A DNA stretch of 64,000 bases from Rhexocercosporidium sp. MPI-PUGE-AT-0058 (taxonomy: Eukaryota; Ascomycota; Leotiomycetes; Helotiales). Below are positions 1-12,700 of this stretch, one piece after another. The first letter of the stretch is position 1, and each line of letters begins with the position of its first letter. The notes under the pieces are model-generated. The model was not told the origin of the DNA and searched no databases. It saw only the letters and a list, made by a program, of their open reading frames with translations. The DNA is taken from positions 2,849,992 through 2,913,991 of the forward strand of contig JAGTJL010000007.1 in the NCBI GenBank assembly GCA_020746875.1. Direction: 5' to 3'. Position numbers and translations under genes: made by a program.

Positions 1-3000
1 ATTAAAGTAACTGAACTTATAAAATACGCTAAAAGCATCGAAGCTATAAAGTTTAAGAACCGAACTAGTAGAATATTATTAAATCCGGAATCAAATTACT
101 TAAAGTCCGAAACTAACTCGGAAAACAAGTAATTAATTATAATTAAAGCTTTATAATTAATATAGTCGAATACTCTCTAAAAAATACTTCCTTTAAGCTC
201 GAGGACGAGCTTTTCTATAAAAAAAATAAAAAAATCTTTAATAATAAAAGCAATTCCTTTTTCGAAAACGTCTTATATATTTCTATCGAATATATAAAGC
301 GAAAATTTATAATTTTAAAGACGGACTTTTATAATTATTTCTTTTATAAAAACTTTATTAAAGCTTCTTTCGGCAAAGAACGTATATTTAATACTATATT
401 AATTAAGAAAATCGAGTCTACCTTTTAATTTATTATAAATTATAATACTTTATTAATAACGTCCTTATTTAAAAAACGTAAATAAGTTTCGCGAATTTAT
501 ATTATATATAAAATAAAAAATAAAAAAATCAGACTTATAAATTAAATAAATAAAATAAAAAATACGCCTAAAGGCCGTAAAGACTAATATAAAGTCTTTA
601 AAGAAAAAGACCTTTATTAAAAATAAGTTAAAAAGTATTAAGATATCTTATTCTTTTGTTTTACTAGCTTTCCTCGCGAATCTAAGATTATAGAAAAGCG
701 ACTTATTATTTTAAATATTAAAGATATATTATAATTAAAAGAGAAAGCTTTCTTCGACGAAATTATATTAAATTAAAAAGGTGTTATTATATTTAACTAA
801 ACAAAATATAAGAAATTCTATAAGGATATTTCGCCATTTATAATTATTAAGATAATAAATTATAAAGCCTGGCAAGTATTATACTTTCTACTCTTTAAAA
901 TATTAATTCCTAAAATTAAGAAAATAATAAAAAACAGATTTAATCGTAGGATTCTCGAACTCTTTAAAAGGCTATATTATAACGCTTAATTTTTAATTAA
1001 AAAGAAAGAACTAGAAAAGTATTACTTAATTAACTCGGTAATTATATTTAACGCAATTACTTTAAATAACGCTAATTTACTTCTTTTTATAAACGAATTT
1101 TTAAAGGAATTTATAAAATGCTATATCGTAAGCTTAATAGACTTATATTTAAGTTATAATTAATAAGTATTATATTAAAGTAGCTAAAATATGACGGCCT
1201 TTTTCGTACTTAGTATTAGACTAGTCCGAAATACGACGCTATTTTAAAAAGTTATAAACTTTATTGCCTAATTCGTAAAAATAATCGATAAAATATTAAA
1301 AGATATTATATTCTTTATTATAATGCCGTTTTTAAACGACGTCAGCGTAAAAGAATTATATATAAACTATAATCGGAAAAAAGCACGGCCTAGAATTCGT
1401 TAGTTTATCTTTAAATACTTTTTTAACTTTAATAAAACGTTAGAACGCCTTAAGCGCGCTAGAGCTATTATAAGCCTTAAATCGCAATTCTATTATAATA
1501 ATATAAACGTTGTCGGCTACGTATACAACTTATAAAAAAGAGAACTTTTAATTACATATTTAATTAAAATATAAAAATAAAAAGAATCTAAAAATATTAT
1601 AAAAGTTAAAAGATTTTTAAATTTAATTATTTACTTTCGTATTTAAATTAAAGACTTTCGTTTATTAGCCGAGCCGTTATACGACTTTATTAAAAAAAGA
1701 ATTAAATTTATATAAAACCTCGTAATTTATAACTAAATAATAAAAATTCTTAAAAATATTTTATATTCCTTCTTAATACTTTATAAAATCGTCTATTTTA
1801 AAGGCGCTAACGAAATCGTCGTTTTTATAGATTTTAATAGAATTAAATAAGGTAATTTCTTTAGTTAGCGTAATCCAAAAAATAATAAGCTTAAACCGGC
1901 GAAATATAAAAGCGGCTTTTAAATAAAAGTAAAATAAAATTATAACGTTATAAAAAGAGAATATAAAAGCATACTTTTAATCCTTAAGAAGCTCAAGATC
2001 TGACTTATAAAAGTCTATTTTATTATAAAAACTAACGTAAATATTCTTATTATTCAACTTAAAAAAGCTGCTTACGACCATTTTAATATAATACTTACTT
2101 ATTAACTTGCTTAAATTAGGCTTTTCGACTTCGAAGTGCGCTATATTAAAGGTGTTACGTATATAATAATAAATGCTTTCTTAAGGAGACTTAAATACTT
2201 TAAGAATACTAAAGAAAATACTGAAAATAATAACGATAGAAATTAAATCTTAACTAAGTTTAATGCGATTGGAATTTATTTAATAAAAGCGAAAAGCATA
2301 AAAGACTTAATAAAAGAGCTAAAGACTTTTAATAACCTTAAGCTAATTTAAAGACGCGATATCCTTATTAATATAAAGCAAAAAGTTTAAGAATTATAAA
2401 ATAAGTTAAATAATTAAATAATATTTAATAGCGATTCGAGTATAAACTAAAAGAGTAAAGCGGACTTATTAATATTTTTAAAATATTATAAAGAATATTA
2501 TTAAAAGATAATTACTTACTTAATTACGCTTAAGACTCCGAAAAGTATAAATTTAAAAGCTTTTTATATATTTAAAAAAAAATATTATTATACGGAATTT
2601 ATAATTAATATATTTAAAAACTTCTATTAAAAAGCGCACTTATTAAACTCATTATCGACACCGATAAAGATAAAGTATATATTTTATAAAGCTATTATAA
2701 TAACTCCGGCTATAAAGGAAAAAAAAGCATATACTACCGCATTTCTTAGCGCTATTTCTGAAAAAGCTATTTTAAAGACTCCGCGGAATTCGTTAAAATA
2801 TGCGATAAGTGTATATTATGTAATATTAAATAATAAAAAGAATTTATAATTTTAATTACTTTAAACGGACTTATAAAAAAATAAGCGCTAAATATTATTT
2901 TTATATTAATATAAAATAGGAAAAAGTATCTTATTATCGCCCGGGATAATATAAGCGGTTAAGTCGAAGCTAGAGCGCTTACTTTAAAAGAGGCTAAAAG

Positions 3001-3790
3001 TATCGCTAATTTTATTTAATAAGATATTATTTACCGATACAAGCTATTTTAAAAACTAATAATTAATAAAAATATAAAGAATATAAGCAAAATCGTTAAC
3101 TTATTAAATAAAATAGAAATTCGACGAATTTAAATATCGACTTATAACGCGAAAGCTAATAATATAATTAAGCGAGAATATGGCCTTATTAAGAATACTC
3201 TTTTTAAAATAAGAGGAAATTAAATAAGTAATTTATTAACGGTTTTATTTACTGACCGTATTATAATTTATAGACTTATAAATTATATTCCCTTTTATAT
3301 AATTTATAATAAAAAACTAGTTCTTTTTATTAAAATACGTTATTTTATTTAAAGAAGCCTCTTTTCGGAAAATATTAAAAGTATTAATAATTTAATTTAT
3401 ATTTAAACTCTTTAATATTAAATACGAAATAATAATATAAAAGAAGTTAAGTTTTAAAAAACACGCCGTAAATAAGAAAAAAAAGAAGCTTTTAATATAA
3501 AAAAGAATATTTAAAATAAGCTATTATAAATTAAAGACTTAGTTTTTAAATATAATTTTATTTAAGAAATTAATATATTAAAGAGTAAAAAGCTTAACTT
3601 TCGATAGCTAAGACCTTACGAAATTTATAAGGCCTTCTTTAAAAAAAGCTATTATAAATTAAAAAAGTTAAAAAATAATAATATACTTTTTTATAATACG
3701 TTTATAATTAATTGCCTTAAGTTATTTTATAAATAAAAACGCTTTATTTATTATAAAAATAACGAGCTTTTAGCGATAACTTAATATAAT
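1..3790 (+). pseudogene. Gypsy element A: RIP-degraded pol (RT, RNase H, integrase), 5' cut by window start
   Basis: Remains of a Ty3/Gypsy polyprotein read on the + strand through many TAA/TAG codons. Seen in order: a reverse transcriptase with an FLDD-type catalytic box near 1330 (MPFLNDVSVK) and the following KRARAIISLKSQF and VVGYVYNL segments near 1440-1530; AEPLYDFIKK of the RT thumb near 1670; RNase H ending in IRLFDFEVRYIKG near 2110-2160; the integrase core ending in STYNAKANN..KREYG near 3140-3180; and a GPY/F-like tail (LRPYEIYKAFFKK) near 3600-3650. The reading frame is destroyed mainly by C-to-T changes at CpA, so the copy is dead. Gag and protease lie left of the window. A second copy lies inverted at about 41.9-46.5 kb. 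I did not find a convincing 3' LTR. Confidence 0.85.
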
Positions 3791-6700
3791 AATAATAAAA
3801 ACCAGCCTAAACTTAGTCTCGAGGAGCGAAATTTATAAAGCCTTAAAGACCTTAAAAAGCCTACGAGATAAGCTATACGGAATAATAAAATTATTATTAA
3901 AATACTTGAAAAGTTAATTTACGTAAAATAAAGTTAATATCGAGTCGTCATTTACTCTTTTAGTAAGTAGCTTAATCGCTACGACTAATACTATTAACTA
4001 CTCCTTATTACAATTCTTATAGCTTGTCGCTTAATATTATCGAACGCTAAACTATAACAAGAACGTACCTTTTATATCTTACGGAGGGAACGAAGATTAA
4101 AGCATAATAATAAAAGTATATACTGAAATACTAAAGGCTTTCCTTTAAATAACAAAAAATCCCTTTAATACTTCGAATATTATTTACGCTTATAAATACC
4201 CTCAGATCGCACTCATAAGTCGTTCCGCAATAATAATATTAATATCCTAGTCGAGCTAAATAATATATTTACGGTAGCTGCCCTTTAAATAATTTAATAT
4301 TACTAACGCTAGACGTATAAGCTCGAAAGCTTGTAAATATAATAATTATTAATATTTTATAAAACTAAAGAAGCTCTTAAAAAACTTAAAGAGAATTTTA
4401 ATTTTATAAAATAGTTTAATTAAATTAAGTCGATTATAACTTACGTTATAAAAAAGCAGAATCTAATTAAGCATTTATTTTTTATTAAATTTTACGAAAA
4501 GTTAAATAATAAATTAAACGAGATTCCTTTAACGAGTCGTTTTAAAGCGTTAATAGTCTTAATATATTAATAAGCTAGGCGTTAAAGACAATAACCTCCC
4601 AAAATATATTGCCGAAGTAAGCTTATATAAGAAGTCCTTAAAGGTAATCGAAGACTAGAAATTCTTTTTTAATATTATTTAAATACTTTATAATAAAAAA
4701 GATTTACTTTAATTAAAATAGCTTTTAAAGTTATAATAAATAAGTTATTAATTTAAAAAGAAGATATATAATAATTAAGAAGTTACGCGTAATTAAACGA
4801 CTTAAAATCTAAAAGAGCTTATAAAATTAAATAAATAAAATTAATTTATATACTTAAATAAACGATAAAGCGCGCGATAAGCTATAAGTTATTATAAAGG
4901 AAATGAGCTATTATAATTGCTTTATACCGGTAATAAAAATCGTCAGATTTATTATTAATAATACAGAAGGTTTATTTAAATATTAATAATTTTAATATAA
5001 CGTACTTACAAACGGAGCCTAGTACTCCGAGATTATAACGGTTAAGCTAAAGATAAGTAAAGTAAGTACGGTTAATAAGTTATAAATCTCTAGCTTTTTT
5101 ATATCTTTTTTACGCTTTTAACTTTTTATATTATAAGTGTTTTATTCTTAATTAAATTATTAGTTTTCGGAAATTAGCGGTCGAATTGTCGTAAGCTTAA
5201 AATTTAACGTAAAAATTATTATTAAATTTTATGAATTCTCTTAATCGACGGCTACTAAGTCTGGGCCTTTACGTTACTTAAATATTAGCAATAATAACTT
5301 AATTAAGAATAAAAGTATAAGATAACGGATTAAATACCGTAATAAGCCGAGCTTACCTTAAGTTATTTTAAATAACGCATCGAAGTGCTAAAGTAATAAT
5401 AATTTTATTTCCTTAGAGTTTCGGTTAATTAGTTTTAAAATAATAAAACAGGCAGAATTATTTTATATAAAAGAAGATTTTAATTAATTTAAATTACACG
5501 CTTCTTTTTTAATTATTCTAAAATCTCGCTTATTGGAATTCAAATACTATTATTATAATTCTATCGTAATAATAATTTTATAAAAGACTTAAGTAAGTAA
5601 ATAATACCTTATCGTAAGCACTTAAATTATTTATAAGTATTCTTCTGATTTTATCTTTATAAAGCTGTCTTTTATTAAATAAATTAATCAGACTTCAGGT
5701 TAGGAGCTTCTTTTAATTAAATATTAATTCTCAGACCCTTAAATCAAAAATATTAATCGATTAAGAAAAAGTACTATTACTTCCGCCTTTAAGATATATT
5801 TATTTCTTCCTTAAACTTAAAATCCGGCTTAGCTTATACCGGCTTATAAAAGTATTCAGAATATATTTCTATTACTTTTAAAGTTATTATAAAATTATAT
5901 TAATATAAAGTTCTTTAAAAGAAAACTTTATCTTTAAATAAAAGGAATTGCTTTAATAAAAAAAAAGAACTTCTGAAAAGCTCGATATTATCAGTTTAAA
6001 AGTTGCTTATAATATAATTAATAAAAAATAAATAATAAGGTTAAAAACACTTCTTATTTTAATAAGATAATTAAAGCTATGCCTTTATTTTAAGTCTTTA
6101 GATTATATTAAAGAATTATTAAGATTTAAAAGTTAATAATATTAAATAAAAAGGAACTTACCTTTAGCTTCTTACCTTTCTTAATTAATTAATAATAAGA
6201 AGTAAGTCGAAAGAAAGCAATAATAAAAGCAATTTAAAATAGCTTATAGTTTATTAAAACTTTAAAGGTTATTTTCGAGAAGCTTTTACCTTATAACTTG
6301 CTGCTAGGAAAAGAAAAAGACCGCGAGAAAGACTAAGTAGCTTAAAATTAATATATAAAGTATAATATCTCTTTTCTTTTTTCTTTAAATATAATAAATC
6401 TTAGCCGCTTATAATAATCTATTTATTTATTAAAAAATAATAAGAAGATATAATAAAAAGTTATTAGAATATTATTAACGCTTTTATTTAATATAATAAC
6501 TATTAAAATAAAAACAAAGGGAATTACTTAAGACCGATTTCGTCGTTATTTAATATCGACTTATTAAAAAAGTAAAAGCAGAAAAAAAAAGATAAAAGTA
6601 AAAAAGAGATTTAATTAAATTAATAAAAGAGATATTTTAATTAACTTCTTTTTACTTCTTTATTATACTTTAAACCTTAAAGGTAAGAAGACTATCCTCC

Positions 6701-7438
6701 GACTACTATTTACTTTTAACTTTATATACTTATATATTCTTACTTTTTTAATATATTTTTAATATATTTCCTTTTATTTTTAATAATAATTAAAAAGTTA
6801 AAAAGGTTTATAAAAGATTTATTAAAGTAAAAATATAAAAAAAGAGCGAGGTCGTTAAAGACACGCTAGCTTAAAGTATAAGAGAATATTGGCGAATTCG
6901 ACGTGTTATAAGAATTGATTTTTATTTTATAAGAAAAGTTAGTTTTTACGTTATAAAAGAAAGAGTCGGGAATTCATTTAAAATGCTAATTATGCGCTAA
7001 TTTATCTTAAAAGAATCGCTTTAATTTATTAAAGCTAAAGTTTACTTAAATATAATATTTAAGAAAGTAAATTTAAGCGACAGAAATAATACAATAAGTA
7101 TTAAAAAGTATAAAAAAATTAATATAAATATAAAAAGACGCGTAAAGCTTTTTTAAGAGTATTAAAAAAAAGAGTAATAAAATTATTAAAAAGGAAAAGA
7201 AAAAAAAAAGAATAATAAAATAAAAGACGATATTTAAAAGTGCTAAGCGAGACGATTATTTGCTTCTAAAGGTAAGGTATAGGTCACTTAATACTTATTT
7301 GTCCTTACTTAAATATATTTTCCTTTAAGTATTTAAAGCTTTAAAGCTATAATACTAGTTTTTACTTCTTTATTCGAGGTCGAGCATTAGTTTTTAAGAA
7401 GAGGACGCATATAATAGGGTTAACCTCAGAGGTCTATT
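3791..7438. other. AT-rich RIPped DNA, unassigned
   Basis: Between the integrase tail of element A and the LTR of element B lies 3.6 kb with no open frame. It has the same TpA-rich, stop-rich texture as the retroelements around it. At about 4350-4900 one + frame reads in long blocks (KFYEKLNNKLNEIPLTSR, then NNLPKYIAEVSLYKKSLKVIED) and could be a gag relic of another element. That is a guess. From 5.1 to 7.4 kb I recognise no domain on either strand. The 3' LTR of element A should be near the left part, but I cannot define its ends. Confidence 0.5.
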
Positions 7439-7687
7439 TGTCACGTGATTAGGCTGTTATTTACTGTATTTAAGGTAGCTTTTAGGGTAATATCCTTTAA
7501 TAATAATAATTTTTACTATTATAACTTTTCCTTCTTATTTAAATTATATTTCTTCTTTCTTTTAATAGATTATACTTTTTAAATATATAATATCTTTAGT
7601 ATTCGTTAAATAAGTATTTCCTACGTTTACTTTCCGGCACTTGCTTTGCTACCCTCTTATTGTGTGCTTGGTGTTTTCCCCTTCACA
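7439..7687 (-). repeat. 3' LTR of Gypsy B (249 bp)
   Basis: Read on the - strand it starts TGTGAAGGGG and ends TCACGTGACA, a proper TG...CA pair. Just upstream on that strand is a purine-rich stretch (AGCTAAAGGGATAT, about 7688-7701) in the place expected for the polypurine tract, following the degraded end of pol. The LTR is clearly less RIPped than the internal region. No partner LTR was identified, so the ends rest on the TG/CA pair and the tract. Confidence 0.6.
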
Positions 7688-8099
7688 ATATCCCTTTAGC
7701 TACTTATGTAATATTAATAAAAGACCTTTAGCGTTAAAATACTTTAAATAGAATTATTTAATTATATAAAGTGCTATTATAACTTTAGAGCATAAGTATT
7801 ACTTTAGGTCTTCGTCGGCGCTTAGTTATTTAATACGATATAAGAGCTTGTTCCGTATTACTTTTAAGCTTAATATAGCCTTAATTTCTTATTCGTTTTA
7901 GTCTAATAAGAGCTAAATTAATACCGGCGTTTATCTTACTTATCTTAATAAGGGGTTATTAACGTATTTTTATAATAAATAAGTATAAAATACAAAGTAT
8001 ATAGTTTAATTTACCGGTAGTTTTACTTTTTAATTCTCTCCTTTCTTTAAGAGTACCTTAATTAAGTCATATTATTTATTGGAGAGTTTCTTTAAAGAA

Positions 8100-8492
8100 C
8101 GGTCTGAAGAAAGAGATTTGGTATGAATGATGATTCTATTACTTCGGGGGAAACTAGGTCTATATAACTACTTTTAGGCGCCAAGCTATTTAGCTCTCGC
8201 ATCGGTTATTAGCTTTATATTGAAACTAGCTTTGTATTAAGACTAGCTTTATATTATCAGAGCTTCCGAGGTTTAAAACGCGGAAGCTTAAGGCTTGATG
8301 AAGCCATTGTTTTAGCCCTGAATAACCTTTTACCGGAAGCTTAAAGCTTCCGAGGTTCAAAGCACGGAAGCCGAGGCTTTATGCGAAGCCGGAGCTTTAT
8401 GCAAAAGTAGTTGAGTTATGGAAAAGTATGCTTAATATAATCTTATATTATTAAGCGAGTTTAGCCGAGGCTTAATATAGTCTTATACGGTC
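8100..8492. repeat. Solo LTR copy 1 with 5-bp target duplication CGGTC
   Basis: The LTR is 8105-8487 (383 bp). It begins TGAAGAAAGAG and ends TCTTATA, the final CA having become TA. CGGTC flanks it at 8100-8104 and 8488-8492. It sits inside the C-terminal part of Gypsy B. It contains a near-perfect dyad, CCGGAAGCTTAAAGCTTCCG, at about 8333-8352. The 17-bp end motif beginning CTTAATATA occurs twice (8431-8447 and 8471-8487), whereas the sister copy at 43.8 kb has it once. No internal region of the parent element occurs in this window, so this is a recombination-derived solo LTR or a non-autonomous element of that form. Confidence 0.85.
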
Positions 8493-9674
8493 GACATTTT
8501 AATTTCGGGTGTCGACTAGCACTAAGTTATTAACGTCTTAATTAATAGCGTGTCGACTACGATTAGCTAGACGTTTTATTTTATTTTATTAAGCTCTTAA
8601 CGACAATTGTGCGACCTTTATAACTTCTTTTATACGTAAGGCGACTTATAGAGCTTCTTTGTGGTTAAGCTTTTTTATTACCGTAATTAGTGGTTTTAGG
8701 TTTATTAAGTCTTAAGAAGTCCTTAGCTTTACGCTGTTAAGTAATTAAAAGGGCGTGAAGTTATTAAGAAACTTATAAGGTAAAGTAAGTTACGCGATAT
8801 TTATAATAAGTAAGAGGTTATTTTAATTGTTTTAATAATAATAATAAAAAGGGCAGAGCCGTTATTTAATATATTAATTTATTACTTTAGTTTAGCCGTC
8901 GACGTTAAGGTTATATGCCGTCGTTAACTTTACTTTAGTGTTAAGTATACGGTAATACTCTTTTTAAAAAGAGGAGACGAATTACGGGCTTTAATCTAAG
9001 ATAATAGACTTTAATATATCGAAATAGCAAGTCTAATAAATAAAGAAAGGGGTAATTATTCCCTTAGCTATAATTATATTATGATAAGGTATTAAGACCA
9101 GTTTCTTAAATAGGCGGTCTATAATAATTATAATAAAATTAAAGCCGCTTTTATTTAATAACTTTGTAAAATTTATTGTAAGATATTAATACGGCCGAAC
9201 GGGAATAAGTAAGAGGTATAAAAAACTAAGTGTCTTGTCTTTTTTAGCCTTTTATTTAAAGTAGTTATAATTCGCGACATAACGACTTATGTTAATAAAG
9301 AGGCCATTTTAATAGTATTTACGGCTTAATATAACCTTTATTTTCCCGATTCCGGTATGAGCGACTAAGGGTTACGAATGTACATAACGTAATAACGACG
9401 TGCAAAGCTCCGGCGGTTTTACAGACACTTTTAAATAGCCTTAAAAAAGAAGCTTGCCATTCGACAACTCGTAGTCTAAGTCGTTCTCGCGGGCTCTTTA
9501 TTAAAGAGGCTTTAGTAAAAGAGACTCTTTATTAGTCGTAAGCACTTAATTAATCACGTCGTATTCGGCGATGTCGTATATAATTATAAAGTTAAGGTTT
9601 AACTCTTCCGCGGCAAGTGCCTCCGGGTCGATTAATACGTAATCTTATTTTAAAGCCTAGTCTACTTCTTAATT

Positions 9675-9725
9675 TACCTCCTGGTTTACCTCTTAGTTTA
9701 CCTCTTAGTTTGCCTCCTAGTTTAC
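9675..9725 (-). repeat. 12-bp coding tandem repeat in Gypsy B
   Basis: Four to five head-to-tail copies of a 12-bp unit (CCTCYTRGTTTA on the + strand) lie between the RNase H and integrase regions of element B. On the coding strand each unit reads as a Glu-Val-Asn-Gln tetrapeptide, the Gln codon being a stop in most units after RIP. The period is a multiple of three, so the repeat kept the frame when the element was intact. Confidence 0.7.
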
Positions 9726-12700
9726 TTTAATAAGGGCTAAAGAGGCAGTTAGAGTGGCGGCCAACGACTACTCCGTATATACCGTCTTAAGATTTTTAAT
9801 TAAGCGTTTTACGCTATTATTAAACGGAGAGTGGTTTCGTAGGGAAGAGGTGTATTTAAATACTTTAGCCGAGCGGCTTCGAGTGCCGGACGCTCTTTCT
9901 TTAAAGGTATTTTATTCTTTAGTTTTACTACTCGATTAAGAAGTCGCGACGGTTTAAAAGAGTCGACAGCTATTAATTAAAGGTTAGCGGCGATTAAAGG
10001 GTCGATTTTATTGTTTATAATAAATTGTTAATTAAGGATGGCTTGCTTACGAGCCTCTATTACCGTAAGGTCTTGATTTCTTCGGGAGAAAGTATTAGTA
10101 AAAGTATTAGTAGTCTTAGTATAATATATAATTGTAAAATGGAATTCCACGAAGAACTCGGCTTAACGTACTTATTTAACCGTAAAATCCTTAATAATTA
10201 TAAAGTACTTTAAGGCTCGGTGATCCGTATATACGTAAACGTTCTTTTAAATACTTAATAATTCCGGGCGGTATTACTTAAACGACTAAAAGATTATTAA
10301 TATTTTTTTATTATGAATCGAATAATTAAACTTGGAATTTATTATAGTTTTAAAAAAGTAACTTATAAAATAAAAAATGCCGTCCTCTTAAAGTTAAAAC
10401 AAAATCTTAGCAATGATTCCGTTAAATAAATTAATCTTTAGTCGCGTTTATTTTATTAAGTCGTAATAGCGAAGGACCGGCGTAAATTAAAGGGCTTCTT
10501 AGAGAGTTTCTTACGCGTTTTTATAAGCGTTATCGAAATTAAAAGAGACGTCCTTTTCGGTGAGTATTATAAGGGGTCGAGCGATATAATTATAATCTTT
10601 AATAAACCGGCAGTAAAAGTTATAAAAACTAAAGTAACTTTATATACCCCGTATATTACCGGCGTATTACTAGTCCTTAATTACGTTAATCTTTTTTAAG
10701 TTTACTTTTATATTGTCGATTTTAATTATAAACCTTAAGAACTTTGTCTTTTATATATTAAACTTAGATTTTTTAATATTAGCTTAAAGTCCGTACGCTT
10801 ATAATATTATTATTAATTTTTAATATAAACCTCGTACTCTTCGAGGATTAACGAATATATAAGGATATCGTTTATATAAGCCGCGCAAAAGTCGTTTAAG
10901 TACTTTATTAAAATATCGTTAATAAATTATTAAAAAGTCGCCGAATTATTTATAAGGCTAAAGGAAAGGACCTTATACTTATACGTATTATACCGAGTAT
11001 AAAAGGTCGTATAATCTTCGCTCTCGGAGGATATACGAATGCAATAAAAAGCTTATTAAATATTAAGCTTTATAAAGACTTTTGCCTTATAAATATAAGC
11101 TATTATTTCATCGATTAAAGGGATCGAGTACGGGTCCTTTTTTAATAAAGTATTTAGCTTCTAGTAATCGACGCAAAGCCGGAGACTACCGTCGGCCTTC
11201 TTAACGAAAAGAATAAGGGCCGCATATAATATATTAAAGGGCTTAATAAAACCTTTATATAAGTTATTAATAATATATTACTTAGTTTTTAATAGCTATT
11301 CTTTAGTTATACGCCGGAGAGGTTTAAAGGACAAGTCGTTCTTTTTAATAAGCTCGATTTAATAGTCTACGCCTTGGCGATGCGCTAATAGCTCGTTAAA
11401 GGCTCGCCGGGAAAAGAAAAGAATATACTTTTAATATTTTATTAAGAGCTTCTTACTTATTAACTCTTTATTTTACGCGTATTTAACCTTTAAGGCCTCC
11501 TTTAAGGTTAGGTCTTCGTTTATCGATACGAGCTCGACCCTTAATTAATTTAAGGCCTCTCGCCGGCGGCGAGTTAGCTCTTAGTCGATTTTATATATTA
11601 ATATTATAAAGGTTTTTATTTTATTTTTCTTAGCTTTCTTAAGTCGGAGATACGTCGTAAATATTATTATTATTAATATGAAAAAGATTTCCGTAATAAG
11701 TGCCTTTAATTAATAATTTATTAAAGGAACTCCACAAAAGTTCCTTCCCTTAAGTAATAGTCTCGAGTCACAAAATATTAAGGGGTTTAATTAATTTTTT
11801 ATAACTTAAAGGCGCTCTTTAACTTTTTTAATAAAGCTCGAGGGTCGAGTCGGCGAGACGCTAGCGGTAAGTCGTATAAAAACCTTTATTTTAAGGGAAT
11901 CGTCGAGTGCCGCGAGCGTAGCTTGCCGTCGGCGGTTTTCGTCGATATTTATAAAAGCATTTCGCCGTTTCGCATTAAGTTAATGAGATTTAATAATAAG
12001 CTTATCAAAGCGGTTAATATCGATAAATATACGCTAATCGAAGTATAGTTAAGCCGGCATATTTAAAGGCTATTTTAATCGGTTGCGGTTCTTAATATAT
12101 AATTGCTTTAAGTCGTAATACTCGAGGAATTTCCGGTTAATTAAAACGTTAGTATTTTCTAAGTCCGTTATTAAAAAGGGGAAGTTAATTTATCGTTTAT
12201 TAATTATAAGAGTAAAAAGGATTATTATATTAATAGGTTTGCCTTTTCTTTTATTATAATTAATTAATACGATTAGTATAAGGAGTATAACGAAGGTAAC
12301 GTCGAACTACTTAAGGAGTCGATAAGTTAAGGAAGTCTTAATAATACCGAAAATATTTACTTTACTATTAATATATATATAAGTTTTAATAAGAATTCAT
12401 TTTTTTTTAATTTAACGTTAATTAAGAATTATTATCTTTTAATAAGAGTATAGAAATCAAAAGCCAAGTCCTTTTATAAGTTATAGTTTATATTATAATA
12501 TAAGTCTTTGCTACGACTTAATAGTTTTTTAAAAGCTCGTCGCTCTTTAAGTCCTCGTTAATAATTAGCTCGGAAATCGACTTGTCGAAGGCTTAGTTTT
12601 TACGGCGCTTAAGACAGTTATTAACTTAATAGTTAGTTTTATTATAGTAAAAGCAAATATTAAAAGAGACGTCTTTAAGAGTAAAGGGCGGTATAAAAGA

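Noticed and set aside
9754..10213. Two + strand open frames of about 60 codons inside Gypsy B
   Set aside because: They lie antisense to the RNase H-integrase part of element B and are open only because RIP makes stops on the coding strand.
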